A DNA stretch of 39,173 nucleotides, taken from assembly GCA_026709265.1 (NCBI GenBank), contig JAPOTI010000127.1:1-39173 (forward strand), in the 5' to 3' direction. The translations under genes were made by a program, and so were the position numbers. Shown here in pieces: positions 1-8,290 of the stretch (position 1 is the stretch's first letter; every line of letters starts with the position of its first letter). The notes beneath the pieces were generated by a model. That model was not told the origin of the DNA, did not search any database, and saw only the letters and a list, made by a program, of their open reading frames with translations. The stretch is from Paracoccaceae bacterium. GTDB lineage: Bacteria > Pseudomonadota > Alphaproteobacteria > Rhodobacterales > Rhodobacteraceae.

Positions 1-106
1 GACGATTGTCCGCCGCCGTGCACCCCGGGTCAGTCACCTTGCCCGGACACAGCGGGGCCACCCGCGCCCACATCTCATCCGTCAAAACTGTGCGATCTGC
101 ATTCAT
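1..106 (-). CDS. IS5-family transposase, N-terminal 35 residues (partial)
   Basis: Starting from the ATG at 106-104 on the minus strand, the translation begins MNADRTVLTDEMWARVAPLC and runs into PGKVTDPGCTAADNR at the window edge. The LTDEMWARVAPL and AADNR blocks are typical of the N-terminal domain of IS5-family (IS427-like) transposases, which precedes the DDE catalytic core. The gene is cut by the window boundary, so it is unknown whether it is intact. The copy at the right window end supplies a C-terminal part of what appears to be the same transposase. Confidence 0.75.
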   Translation of the reverse strand, partial: MNADRTVLTDEMWARVAPLCPGKVTDPGCTAADNR

Positions 107-211
107 CTTGTCACCTGCCTCGTCTGCTCGTGCCGCCTTTTTCGACGTGCAATGCCGACAAAAATACACGCCCAGCGCTCAAAACGCAAGGCAATTGTCA
201 ACGGGCCTTAG
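1..211 (-). mobile_element. IS5-family insertion sequence, 5' end (truncated by window)
   Basis: This is the end of an IS5-family element that runs off the left edge. It contains the start of a minus-strand transposase (106 to 1) and an outer end at 193-211, the reverse complement of CTAAGGCCCGTTGACAATT. The identical 19 bases form the other end of a second copy at 38741-38759, so this is the terminal inverted repeat plus, possibly, a short target duplication. About 85 bases between the terminal repeat and the transposase start would hold its promoter. Both copies read leftward. Confidence 0.8.
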
Positions 212-438
212 CCACCCAGAATTAACAGTCCCTTTTTCCGTATCCGCCCATTCTCTGCGAACAGACGAAAGTTTCAACCATCACACGCGTGGCAAAAATT
301 TGGATTCGTCCGGTAGAGTTGTCGAGGGGAAGAGCATTCTGATTGAGATAAGGGAGGTCGCCTTATGTCTCACTTTCGGTGAATCGGGACCACTTCACTC
401 ACCCTTCATGAGACCGGGCACAAACAGAAAGAATTGCA

Positions 439-1344
439 ATGAAATTTTCAAACCGCATTTCCACAGCGGATCTACCTGAATTTCCCTATCCAACACCAAC
501 AAGTGCCGAAAAAATATTACAGAATTGTATTTGCAAACTATTCGAAGAAGGGATCAGTAGCCGATTGAAGTCATGCAATGAAGTTGGAAAAATTGACAGA
601 GCTTTCCGTCAGCTGGAGAAAATTGCATCTGAAGCGCCTGATATTTCCGACACTCTGACGGCTCTACTTTATATATCCTGGTATCAGTTTGGACATGTCC
701 GTCTGGCTGAGCAGATCTTTCACCACCTATTAAAGACAATAAGAATCCCGAATAACTGCGAGACACTCAATATAATTGATCTCGGATGTGGGGCCTTAGC
801 CACACAGATTGGCTTTGCAAAATTTGTTTCCAGCTGCCCACAACAAAAATTCCGGAAGGTCCACTTTCATAACATCGACAAAAGCGAGAAAATGAAGCAA
901 GCCGGAGAAAGACTCTGGAATAAATGGATATCAAGTTGGGAAAGTCCCATGCCATTTGAATTTGATTTCTATGGGGAAAAACCCAATATTGATCCATTGC
1001 CAGAACCCACTATCTTGATTGCCATGCATGCCATATATGGTCGTAACAGAGGCGTTATTCGGGAGGCGATTAAAGAAATCAAAGAAAGACACAGACCAAT
1101 AACAGCTGTAATGACCACAAACAGCAATAAGAAAGATTTGGTTGATGAAATTGGAAGGGAATATCCCTCGGGCGAACGACTTGAGCTTGAATGCCCCGGA
1201 ACAGTCAATACAAAGATAATTTCCCAACCCAGAAAAGATTTGCTTAGTAAAATAAAGAAGCTGGACTGCACTGAATTCACTGACAGAATGAATAAATTCC
1301 TGGATCGATACGTCCCAAGCTGGCCAAAGAAGCCATATGTTTGA
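439..1344 (+). CDS. Putative SAM-dependent methyltransferase-like protein, function unknown
   Basis: A 301-residue protein that I recognise only at fold level. IIDLGCG at residues about 112-118, followed by an aromatic/helical stretch, matches methyltransferase motif I (the SAM-binding glycine loop), and HFHNIDKSEKMKQAGE at about 143-158 fits the acidic end of strand beta 2. No DPPY-type motif is present, so it is not an obvious DNA methyltransferase. The DNA is visibly AT-rich compared with everything downstream, which suggests recent transfer. Its stop codon coincides with the region of possible starts of the radical SAM gene that follows, so the two are probably co-expressed. The start is the first ATG, with a weak purine-rich stretch (GAAAGAA) upstream. 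The substrate cannot be inferred. Confidence 0.6.
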   Translation: MKFSNRISTADLPEFPYPTPTSAEKILQNCICKLFEEGISSRLKSCNEVGKIDRAFRQLEKIASEAPDISDTLTALLYISWYQFGHVRLAEQIFHHLLKTIRIPNNCETLNIIDLGCGALATQIGFAKFVSSCPQQKFRKVHFHNIDKSEKMKQAGERLWNKWISSWESPMPFEFDFYGEKPNIDPLPEPTILIAMHAIYGRNRGVIREAIKEIKERHRPITAVMTTNSNKKDLVDEIGREYPSGERLELECPGTVNTKIISQPRKDLLSKIKKLDCTEFTDRMNKFLDRYVPSWPKKPYV

Positions 1345-1355
1345 CGGCTTTGGTG

Positions 1356-2360
1356 ATGGTCAACAAAATGAATGATATGGGAGGAAGCAGTTCCGTCAGC
1401 CCAAGCCCCTCTCTTTTTGACGCTGTTGAGTCACCAGACAGGCCAGAGCGCATGGGGCAGGCTAGTGTTGAGTATGCCGAGTCACGTGCCATCCTGACCC
1501 GCGCTACAGGCTTTATGGAGGCCTATGACTACACCCTCAATCCATATGCTGGCTGTTCCTTTGCCTGCACCTATTGTTATGCTGCCTTCTTCTCCCGAGG
1601 GCACAAGGTCCACGACTGGGGCAACTGGGTTACGGTCAAAGAGAACGCCGCCAATCTCCTTAAAAAAGAAAAAGGCAAGCTTTACGGTAAAGCCATCTAC
1701 ATGAGTAGCGTGACAGACCCCTACCAACCGCTTGAGCGCAAACTCGAGATCACACGCGATCTATTGGATGTGATGGTCGAATGTCAGCCGAAGCTTGTTG
1801 TGCAAACCCGAAGCCCGGATGTGGTCCGGGATATCGATTACTTCCAGCAGATCAAGGACTACGGCGGTCACGTTCAGGTCAGTATCACAGTTACAACCGA
1901 TGATGAGGAAATCCGTCGGACATTTGAACCCTACTGCCCCAGCAATTCACAGAGGCTCCGGGCGGTCCATCGTCTATGTGACGAAGGCATCAAGACCTGC
2001 ATCACAATGACACCGCTGCTGCTGGTTCAGAATCCTGAAAAATTTGCAGATGGGCTTTGCGCCACCGGATGTGAAAAATTCATCTTCCAACCTTTCCACT
2101 TCAAGACCGGAAAATTTGTGGCTGGCACACATGCACCTGCGCAGCGACTTGTTTCCGAAAAGCTAGGCTGTGTCGACGGTGATTTTCGTGCGAAATATCT
2201 CGAGCACTACGAAGAAGTCCGGCAAGTACTGAAACGAGCCCTCCCTAATTTGGGTGAAGGCAAGGAGGGTTTTCAACCACCCGAATGGGATAAGCCAAAA
2301 CCCTGTGGGCACGACAACAAGAAAAACGCGCATGACAGATCCAAATCGACCCCAAAGTAG
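1356..2360 (+). CDS. Radical SAM protein of the Spl-like (PA0069/Rv2578c-type) family
   Basis: The [4Fe-4S] cluster motif reads CSFACTYCY (CX3CX2C), at Cys72, Cys76 and Cys79 when counted from a TTG at 1341. The preceding block NPYAGC and the later SSVTDPYQPLE are hallmarks of the radical SAM family related to spore photoproduct lyase and widespread in non-sporulating bacteria, whose members mostly lack an assigned reaction. The frame is open from a TTG at 1341 that would overlap the upstream stop. ATG codons at 1356, 1368 and 1377 are alternatives, and I chose 1356. It lies immediately after the methyltransferase-like gene in the same direction, so a joint modification pathway is possible but unproven. 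Length (about 335 residues) is normal for the family. Confidence 0.8.
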   Translation: MVNKMNDMGGSSSVSPSPSLFDAVESPDRPERMGQASVEYAESRAILTRATGFMEAYDYTLNPYAGCSFACTYCYAAFFSRGHKVHDWGNWVTVKENAANLLKKEKGKLYGKAIYMSSVTDPYQPLERKLEITRDLLDVMVECQPKLVVQTRSPDVVRDIDYFQQIKDYGGHVQVSITVTTDDEEIRRTFEPYCPSNSQRLRAVHRLCDEGIKTCITMTPLLLVQNPEKFADGLCATGCEKFIFQPFHFKTGKFVAGTHAPAQRLVSEKLGCVDGDFRAKYLEHYEEVRQVLKRALPNLGEGKEGFQPPEWDKPKPCGHDNKKNAHDRSKSTPK

Positions 2361-2520
2361 CCTAAGAGACACCGATTTTGCTGGTCTGATTTGGAACCGG
2401 TTACACAGGCTGTTAGAAAATCGTACGCGTCGTGGCCGACATTCGTTTGTCAATCTTCAAGACAAACTGATGCCGATTGTTCGGTTCAAAGCATCGCGTC
2501 AAGGCCGTCAAGGCAGTTGA
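2332..2520 (+). CDS. Possible small hypothetical protein (62 residues)
   Basis: An ORF starting at the ATG at 2332 overlaps the end of the radical SAM gene and fills most of the gap before the sulfite dehydrogenase. The product is basic (many Arg, Lys and His), with no signal peptide, membrane segment or motif I recognise. There is no convincing ribosome-binding site; the purine stretch AAGAAAAA lies about 10 bases upstream. It may be a chance ORF. Confidence 0.2.
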   Translation: MTDPNRPQSSLRDTDFAGLIWNRLHRLLENRTRRGRHSFVNLQDKLMPIVRFKASRQGRQGS

Positions 2521-2577
2521 ATTTCAGGGTGGAATAAGGCAACATGGGGAATATGCCTGAAAATGGCGTTTACAAAC

Positions 2578-2598
2578 TTTCGGGTATTTCCCCCGAAA
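2578..2598 (+). promoter_or_regulatory. Stem-loop in the leader of the sulfite dehydrogenase gene
   Basis: TTTCGGG (2578-2584) and CCCGAAA (2592-2598) form a 7-bp perfect stem with a 7-base loop, ending 20 bases before the ATG at 2619. It is not followed by a T run. It could be a weak upstream terminator or an mRNA element; no known riboswitch is recognised. Confidence 0.4.
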
Positions 2599-2618
2599 AT
2601 GAAACGGGAGGAGTGAAG

Positions 2619-3917
2619 ATGTCTTCAGATCATCCAAAACATCACAAGACAATCAGTGAGTTTTTTGCTGCCGATCCAGCGACGGCAGATCGCGATTTTT
2701 TTGGTCGCGAAACCAATGAAGACCGCCGCGGCTTTCTGCGCGGAGCAGGTCTGGCAACAATGTCGGCATTGGTCGGTGCCAATATTCCGTTCCATGCCAA
2801 TCTCCCACAGGGATTCCTGCCCATTGCCATGGCGTCAACGGACGTATTGGTCGGAAAGGATGGTCTGACACTGCTCAATGATCGACCGGTCAATGCTGAA
2901 ACACCCCCGCATCTTCTTGATGATGACATTACACCGACCAGCCGTCACTTCATCCGCAACAATGGAATTCCGCCGGACGATATCGATGCGGCGACATGGG
3001 AATTGACTGTCGACGGGTTGGTCAACAACCCGATGACGATGACCATTGCCGACTTGCAGTCGAAGTTTGACGTCGTCACGATGGCTTTGCTGATCGAGTG
3101 TGGTGGCAACGGGCGATCTTTCTTTAATCCGCCTGCCAAGGGCAATCAGTGGACTCTCGGGGCCGTGGCATGCGCTGAATGGACAGGTGTACGGCTCAAG
3201 GATGTTCTCAATGCCGTTGGAGTCCAGAACAGTGTCGTCTACACGGCCCATGTCGGTGCCGACGCTCACCTGACCGGTGATCCCGACAAACTTCCGATCT
3301 CTCGCGGTGTCCCGATTGCCAAGGCCATGACCGATGATGTCCTGATCGCATGGGGCATGAATGGCAATGACATTCATCCAATGAATGGCGCACCACTGCG
3401 TCTTGTGGTGCCGGGATGGCCCGGTTCATGCTCGCAGAAGTGGCTGACACGGATTTATCTGCGTGACATCGTCCATGACGGGCCCAAAATGACCGGATCC
3501 TCGTATCGCGTGCCAAACCGCGCGGTTGAGCCGGGCGAAAAGGTCGAGAATGAAGACTTCGTCATCATCGAGCGTATGCCCGTCAAGTCACTGATTACGA
3601 ACCCCGCAACGGACAGTGCTTCCGGAACGTCCATGGAAGTGCGCGGCCATGCCTGGTCAGGCGACCGCACAGTCAGTGCCGTGGATGTCTCGATTGATTT
3701 CGGTGCCACATGGCAGGCAGCGTCGCTCGACGCACCCGTCAATTCAGGCGCCTGGCAGAATTGGCGTTCCAATGTCCGTTTCCCTGGCGCGGGCTACTAT
3801 GAGATTTGGGCGCGGGCCACAGACAGTGCAGGAGTTATGCAACCCTTTGCCATTGACTGGAATCCCAAAGGTTATCTGAACAATACCATGCATCGCGTGG
3901 CCGTCCGGGTCAGCTGA
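2619..3917 (+). CDS. sorA: Periplasmic molybdenum sulfite dehydrogenase, catalytic subunit (SorA/SoxC-like)
   Basis: Oxidises sulfite to sulfate in the periplasm using a molybdenum-pterin cofactor. I chose the ATG at 2619 because GGGAGGAG lies just upstream; an in-frame ATG at 2544 has no such site. Residues 36-41 (RRGFLR) plus a hydrophobic segment form a twin-arginine export signal, as expected for a folded molybdoenzyme. Cys161 in LIECGGNGRSFF is the expected molybdenum ligand. The HPMNGAPLRLVVPGWPG region and a C-terminal dimerisation domain (VSAVDVSIDFGATW onward) follow the sulfite oxidase layout. The following gene encodes a small c-type cytochrome, matching the SorAB arrangement, and mobA nearby finishes the cofactor. 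SoxC is the alternative name, but no other sox genes are visible. Confidence 0.88.
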   Translation: MSSDHPKHHKTISEFFAADPATADRDFFGRETNEDRRGFLRGAGLATMSALVGANIPFHANLPQGFLPIAMASTDVLVGKDGLTLLNDRPVNAETPPHLLDDDITPTSRHFIRNNGIPPDDIDAATWELTVDGLVNNPMTMTIADLQSKFDVVTMALLIECGGNGRSFFNPPAKGNQWTLGAVACAEWTGVRLKDVLNAVGVQNSVVYTAHVGADAHLTGDPDKLPISRGVPIAKAMTDDVLIAWGMNGNDIHPMNGAPLRLVVPGWPGSCSQKWLTRIYLRDIVHDGPKMTGSSYRVPNRAVEPGEKVENEDFVIIERMPVKSLITNPATDSASGTSMEVRGHAWSGDRTVSAVDVSIDFGATWQAASLDAPVNSGAWQNWRSNVRFPGAGYYEIWARATDSAGVMQPFAIDWNPKGYLNNTMHRVAVRVS

Positions 3918-3932
3918 TCATATCAGGCATTA

Positions 3933-3957
3933 TCGGAGCGAAATCTCTGCGCTCCGA
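3933..3957 (+). promoter_or_regulatory. Intercistronic stem-loop between sorA and sorB
   Basis: TCGGAGCG (3933-3940) and CGCTCCGA (3950-3957) are perfect 8-bp complements around a 9-base loop, in the 67-base gap between the two subunits. There is no T tract behind it, so it is more likely an mRNA-stability or partial-attenuation element setting the subunit ratio than a full terminator. Confidence 0.5.
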
Positions 3958-3984
3958 CGGCCAAAAATATCAGCACCAGGTCAA

Positions 3985-4353
3985 ATGGATACTTCTTTTG
4001 GTATCCGATCACGGATGCTACGCATTCTCATGCTTTCCTGGCTGGTCTGTGCCGTCGGGGCCGGAATTGTGCCGCGCTTTGCTGGGGCCGAAAATGACCC
4101 CCCTGAGTTTGGTGTCCTGAAAGTCGCCAACGGGGTCGAAAACACCTATTACAGCTGTGTCGGCTGTCATTCCGAGCGGCTTGTTGCTCAGCAGGGTTTA
4201 ACCCGTGAGGGTTGGGACGAAGTGATCGACTGGATGATCGAAGAACAGGATATGCCGGAGCCCGAAACCGATGTGCGTGTCGAGATCCTTGACTATCTCT
4301 CGACACATTACAATGTGGACCGACCGAATTTTCCTTACCCCTCACCAAAATGA
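3985..4353 (+). CDS. sorB: Cytochrome c subunit of sulfite dehydrogenase (SorB-like)
   Basis: A 122-residue monoheme c-type cytochrome that would accept electrons from the sulfite dehydrogenase encoded just upstream and pass them to the respiratory chain. Residues 11-35 (MLRILMLSWLVCAVGAGIV to AGA) are a Sec signal peptide. The heme-binding motif is CVGCH at 58-62. Met90 in EEQDMPEPE is the likely axial ligand, with Met84 as an alternative. The spacing NTYYSCVGCHSERL to GLTREGWDEVIDWM matches SorB-type cytochromes. The first ATG (3985) has only a weak site; an internal Met at residue 11 would also give a complete signal peptide. Confidence 0.82.
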   Translation: MDTSFGIRSRMLRILMLSWLVCAVGAGIVPRFAGAENDPPEFGVLKVANGVENTYYSCVGCHSERLVAQQGLTREGWDEVIDWMIEEQDMPEPETDVRVEILDYLSTHYNVDRPNFPYPSPK

Positions 4354-4466
4354 CTGTGCACAGGGGGCGTATTTGTCAGGACTGTCATGGCGCAGCACAA
4401 GCAACTCGTCCTCGGCCTCACGACATATTCAACCTATCTGATATCTTGTCCATACAGACCTGAAAT

Positions 4467-5150
4467 TCAATCATATCTTTGCATGTTCCTCACCAGGATA
4501 TTTGCCATGGCCAGATCATCGGGGTCATTGATGTTGAAAAAGGGATCGTGGGTGGCGGAATCGAACACAACCGTTGTGAATTCCTGGCGCTCCACCCACG
4601 CAATGACTGTTCGCATGCCGGACAACAGCGCCTGGTGGAGATCATCGATCAGATCGACTGACCATAATCCGAATGGAGGGTGACACGTCAGGCCTTTTCC
4701 GGTTGTTCTGCTGGCCGCCACAACCACTTTCTTGCGTGACTGTCTCATCTCTGCGCCGAGCCTTCTGACCAGATCCTCAGGAAAAAAGGGCGTATCGCCG
4801 GCAACGGTCACAACGTCTTCATATCCTTTGTCTTTGGCCCACTTCATGGCGACGAGAATCCCCGCCAGGGGGCCGGCATTGAGCGGCGATTTGTCGGCGA
4901 TGGTGGGCAATCCCAATCCTGCAAATCTTGTCGGATCACCATTGGCGTTGATGGCGAGATATGCCACTTGGGGCTGAAGCCGCGCGACTACAAAGCTGAT
5001 CAGCGGCTTGCCGCCGAGATCAAGTAATGTTTTTTCCTGTCCTTGCATACGAGTTGATAAACCACCGGCAAGGATCACGCCGCATATATTGGCCGCACGG
5101 TTTGCGCACGATGCGGGTGATTGGCCACGAATCACTGAAGGAGTCACCAT
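4467..5150 (-). CDS. mobA: Molybdenum cofactor guanylyltransferase
   Basis: Transfers GMP from GTP to molybdopterin to make the bis-MGD precursor in the cytoplasm. The GT-A-type nucleotidyltransferase signature GVILAGGLSTRM lies at residues 24-35, with the conserved Lys40 shortly after, followed by SPLNAGPLAGI and the metal-binding GDTPFF loop. The start at 5150 is supported by AGAGG five bases upstream. It is convergent with the sulfite dehydrogenase pair, which fits a local molybdoenzyme block. Note, however, that SorA-type enzymes carry plain molybdopterin, so MobA probably serves other molybdoenzymes as well. The 23-residue N-terminal extension before the core fold is somewhat long. Confidence 0.88.
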   Translation of the reverse strand: MVTPSVIRGQSPASCANRAANICGVILAGGLSTRMQGQEKTLLDLGGKPLISFVVARLQPQVAYLAINANGDPTRFAGLGLPTIADKSPLNAGPLAGILVAMKWAKDKGYEDVVTVAGDTPFFPEDLVRRLGAEMRQSRKKVVVAASRTTGKGLTCHPPFGLWSVDLIDDLHQALLSGMRTVIAWVERQEFTTVVFDSATHDPFFNINDPDDLAMANILVRNMQRYD

Positions 5151-5445
5151 CGGACCTCTATCGCGGTTTCACCTCCGGGCATTGTGTTGCCTCCCTGCAT
5201 TGCCTGTCAACACCTGGTGTCATAACATCAATTCCAGTCATTTCACCCGAGCAGAAATTGAGTTCAGCCTGTCACAATCCTTCCCAAATGCCGCCGGGAT
5301 GCATAATCAATCGAGGGGATGTTCATTGATCCGGTACAGTTTTATCAGGCATTGTGCGATTGTCTGATATGGCTTCGTAAGATAGCTTGTGTAACGGACG
5401 ACAGCCACAGCAAGGGTCGAGCGGAATCTCGCAATCACTAGACAG
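5151..5445. other. Intergenic region between mobA and the ThDP enzyme gene
   Basis: This 295-base divergent spacer must contain both promoters. I see no strong sigma-70 boxes, no repeats and no terminator that I would defend. Small ORFs crossing it lack ribosome-binding sites and protein-like composition. Confidence 0.4.
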
Positions 5446-7824
5446 ATGAACAGTTCGCGCACGGATCATCTCAAGACCATTGAGCAAAGACTTCTCTGGC
5501 TTTCACACTGGATGATTCACAATGCCAATCATCTTCGCCCCGTAGCCGACGGGATCAAGGTCGGCGGTCATCAGGCGTCTTCTGCATCAATGGTCTCGAT
5601 TCTGACCGCACTCTATTTTTCTGTCTTAAAGCCGGCGGACCGTGTGGCCGTCAAACCCCATGCCGCACCGGTTTTTCATGCGATGCAGTATTTGATGGGC
5701 CACCAGACCCGACAGAATATGGAAAATTTTCGGGGATTCGGCGGCGTGCAGAGTTATCCGAGTCGCACCAAGGATATTGGTGATGTCGATTTTTCAACTG
5801 GATCAGTCGGACTGGGAGCCGGAATCACAGTTCTCGCCTCTTTGGTTCAGGATTATGTGATTGCCAAGAAATGGGGCCAGGGAATCCAGACAGGTCGTAT
5901 GGTCGCTCTTGTTGGTGACGCTGAACTGGATGAAGGTAATGTCTGTGAATCATTGCAGGAAGGCTGGAAGAACGATCTGCGCAACACCTGGTGGATCATC
6001 GACTATAATCGCCAATCGCTCGACGGAATAGTTCGCGAGGGATTGTACGAGAGAATTGAGAAGATCTTCGATGCTTATGGCTGGGATATCGTGCGAATCA
6101 AGTATGGTGTCCGCCAGCGCGCCGCCTTCGAAGAACCCGGCGGCAAAGCTCTCCGGAACTGGATCGATGCCTGCCCCAACCAGGAATATTCGGCACTCAC
6201 CTATATGGGCGGTGCCGTCTGGCGGCAGCGGCTTATGGATGATCTGGGTGACCAAGGCGCGGTATCGCAGCTCATTGATCGTCGAAGTGACAGTGAGTTG
6301 GCCAGTCTCATGGAGAATCTTGGTGGCAACTGCGTTGAAACTCTGGCGGCAGCCTTTGCTGCAGTGAAACATTCCCGCCCCACCTGTTTTCTTGCCTACA
6401 CAATCAAGGGTTGGGGGACACCTATCGCTGGCCATAAGGACAATCACGGTGGCCTGATGACGCCCGCACAAATGGCAGAGTGGCAACAGAAAATGGAGGT
6501 GCCCAAGGGACAGGAATGGGAAAGGTTCGCGACTGTCAAGAATCCGGACGGGTTGAGAGAGTTTCTTGCACAGGTCCCATTTTTTGCCAAGGGGGAGCGG
6601 CGCTATTCTGACACCAAGCTGGTTGTGCCGGAGTTGGCGCTCGATGCAGGACATACGCTTTCAACACAAGCTGCCTTTGGCAAGATTCTCGGTAATCTGG
6701 CGCGCGGCGATAGCGAACTGGCAGATCGGATCCTGACGACCTCACCGGATGTCACAGGGACGACCGGACTGGGGAGCTGGGTCAACCGCCGCAAACTGTT
6801 CGCACGACAGAGCCAGGACGATGCCTTTATCGAACATCGCATTCCATCCACCGCCAAATGGAATTTTGCACCGACTGGCCAACATATTGAACTGGGAATT
6901 GCCGAGATGAACCTGATGCTGCTCCTCGGAGCGGCAGGCTTGTCTCACTCGATATTCGGCAAGCGATTGATTCCGGTTGGCACCGTCTATGACCCTTTTG
7001 TCCATCGCGGCCTCGATGCCCTCAATTATGCTTGTTATCAAGATGCCCGTTTCCTGCTGGTCGGCACGCCCTCGGGAGTGATGCTGGCACCGGAAGGCGG
7101 CGCGCATCAGTCTATCGGGACAACCCTGACCGGAATGGCGCAAGACGGTCTTGCCGCTTTTGAGCCAGCATTCGCTGATGAATTGGCGGTTATCATGGAA
7201 TGGGCTTTTGACTATATGCAACGCAGCGGCGAAGGCGACCCCGATGAGCGCACCTGGCTGCGTGACGAGACCGGAGGGTCGGTTTATCTGCGCCTGACGA
7301 CCAAACCATTGGAGCAGCCCGGGAAAAGGGTCGATACGGAATTTCGACAAGGATCCATTGATGGGGCATATTGGTTTCGAAAACCCGGGCCCGGCTGTGA
7401 CGTGGTAATCGCTTATCAGGGGGCTGTTGCCGACGAAGCCATTGCAGCCGCCGGACTGATTGGTGAAACTCGTCGTGACATCGGCGTTTTAGCGGTCACC
7501 TCCGCGGACCGGCTGGTGGCCGGTTGGACTGCAGCTCAACGTGAGCGGGCGCGCGGCAATCCTGCGGCGCGGTCTCATATTGAAACACTCTTCGGCGAAC
7601 TTCCCGCTCACACGGCCATCGTGACCGTCATCGATGGACATCCCGCGACGCTGTCATGGCTTGGTGGGGTCTGCGGACATCGGACGATTTCTCACGGTGT
7701 AGAACATTTTGGACAGACCGGAACCATCGGCGATTTGTCACGCCATTTTCGGATCGACTGCCATGCCCTTGTTGATTCAGTGAACGGTTTGACCGCCGGG
7801 CGAAGCGCGGTCTCGGTGCCATGA
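5446..7824 (+). CDS. Transketolase-family ThDP-dependent enzyme, AceE-like (pyruvate dehydrogenase E1-like)
   Basis: A 792-residue thiamine-diphosphate enzyme of the homodimeric E1/transketolase family. The ThDP/Mg motif GDAELDEGN starts at residue 157 and is completed by WWIIDYNRQSLDG about 25 residues later. The N-terminal region (HQASSASMVSILTALYF) matches the E1 pyrimidine/pyrophosphate domain, and a pyrimidine-binding domain with HIELGIAEMNLMLLLGAAGLS follows near residue 480. It is about 95 residues shorter than enterobacterial AceE, and no lipoyl E2 or E3 gene is adjacent. The family of stand-alone AceE-like transketolases common in alphaproteobacteria is therefore the better assignment than a classical PDH subunit. 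The true 2-oxoacid or ketose substrate is unknown. The ribosome-binding site is weak (CTAGACAG). Confidence 0.75.
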   Translation: MNSSRTDHLKTIEQRLLWLSHWMIHNANHLRPVADGIKVGGHQASSASMVSILTALYFSVLKPADRVAVKPHAAPVFHAMQYLMGHQTRQNMENFRGFGGVQSYPSRTKDIGDVDFSTGSVGLGAGITVLASLVQDYVIAKKWGQGIQTGRMVALVGDAELDEGNVCESLQEGWKNDLRNTWWIIDYNRQSLDGIVREGLYERIEKIFDAYGWDIVRIKYGVRQRAAFEEPGGKALRNWIDACPNQEYSALTYMGGAVWRQRLMDDLGDQGAVSQLIDRRSDSELASLMENLGGNCVETLAAAFAAVKHSRPTCFLAYTIKGWGTPIAGHKDNHGGLMTPAQMAEWQQKMEVPKGQEWERFATVKNPDGLREFLAQVPFFAKGERRYSDTKLVVPELALDAGHTLSTQAAFGKILGNLARGDSELADRILTTSPDVTGTTGLGSWVNRRKLFARQSQDDAFIEHRIPSTAKWNFAPTGQHIELGIAEMNLMLLLGAAGLSHSIFGKRLIPVGTVYDPFVHRGLDALNYACYQDARFLLVGTPSGVMLAPEGGAHQSIGTTLTGMAQDGLAAFEPAFADELAVIMEWAFDYMQRSGEGDPDERTWLRDETGGSVYLRLTTKPLEQPGKRVDTEFRQGSIDGAYWFRKPGPGCDVVIAYQGAVADEAIAAAGLIGETRRDIGVLAVTSADRLVAGWTAAQRERARGNPAARSHIETLFGELPAHTAIVTVIDGHPATLSWLGGVCGHRTISHGVEHFGQTGTIGDLSRHFRIDCHALVDSVNGLTAGRSAVSVP

Positions 7825-7843
7825 TTTATCCTGGGATGATTTT

Positions 7844-7872
7844 TTGACCCGGCATGGGATCCTTCCTGTATT
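7844..7872 (+). promoter_or_regulatory. Candidate sigma-70 promoter for the DUF3572-phosphatase pair
   Basis: TTGACC (7844-7849) and TGTATT (7867-7872) are separated by 17 bases, with five and four matches to the consensus boxes. It lies 20 bases after the stop of the ThDP enzyme and about 130 bases before the DUF3572 start. Visual match only. Confidence 0.3.
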
Positions 7873-8005
7873 GATGACAGAACCCTCCGTTTTTCTGCAG
7901 TCCTTCGTATATCGACCGGATGCGAAACTGGAAATCGATGATGAAATCCGCTAGCAGAGCAATGAGGCCTGCTGTTGGTTCTCACGCTTTCGGGATTGAT
8001 GACCA

Positions 8006-8290
8006 ATGGATGATGGTCGGAAAAATGGTGAAATCATCGCCATTCGTGCGGTGGAATGGATGGCCGCGGATGCGGACGAACTTCACAAATTCATGCAGAC
8101 ATCCGGAGAATCTTTGGAATCACTTCGTTCGCGGTTGAATGATCCCGAGTTTCTTGCCGCTGTTCTCGATTATGTTCTGGCTTCGGAGAAGTGCCTGCTT
8201 GCCTTCTGTGAATCAGCAGCTCTCCCTCCAGATGCACCTCAAAAGGCACGGCATTTTCTGCCGGGTGGCGACATACCACATTGGACCTGA
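8006..8290 (+). CDS. DUF3572 family protein
   Basis: A 94-residue cytoplasmic protein, almost entirely helical. The blocks IIAIRAVEWMAADADELHKFM, DPEFLAAVLDYVLASEKCLLAFCESA and LPPDAPQKARHFLPGG match the DUF3572 family, which is of unknown function and found in alphaproteobacteria, where it often lies near cell-cycle response-regulator genes. Here it instead precedes a HAD phosphatase and overlaps its start by one base (TGATG), implying translational coupling. The start is the first ATG of the frame, and no strong ribosome-binding site is seen. Confidence 0.78.
   Translation: MDDGRKNGEIIAIRAVEWMAADADELHKFMQTSGESLESLRSRLNDPEFLAAVLDYVLASEKCLLAFCESAALPPDAPQKARHFLPGGDIPHWT

Noticed and set aside
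6-479. 157-residue plus-strand ORF at the left end
   Set aside because: It overlaps the IS5 transposase start on the other strand and the terminal repeat, has no ribosome-binding site, and its translation is Ser/Arg-rich and non-homologous in appearance.
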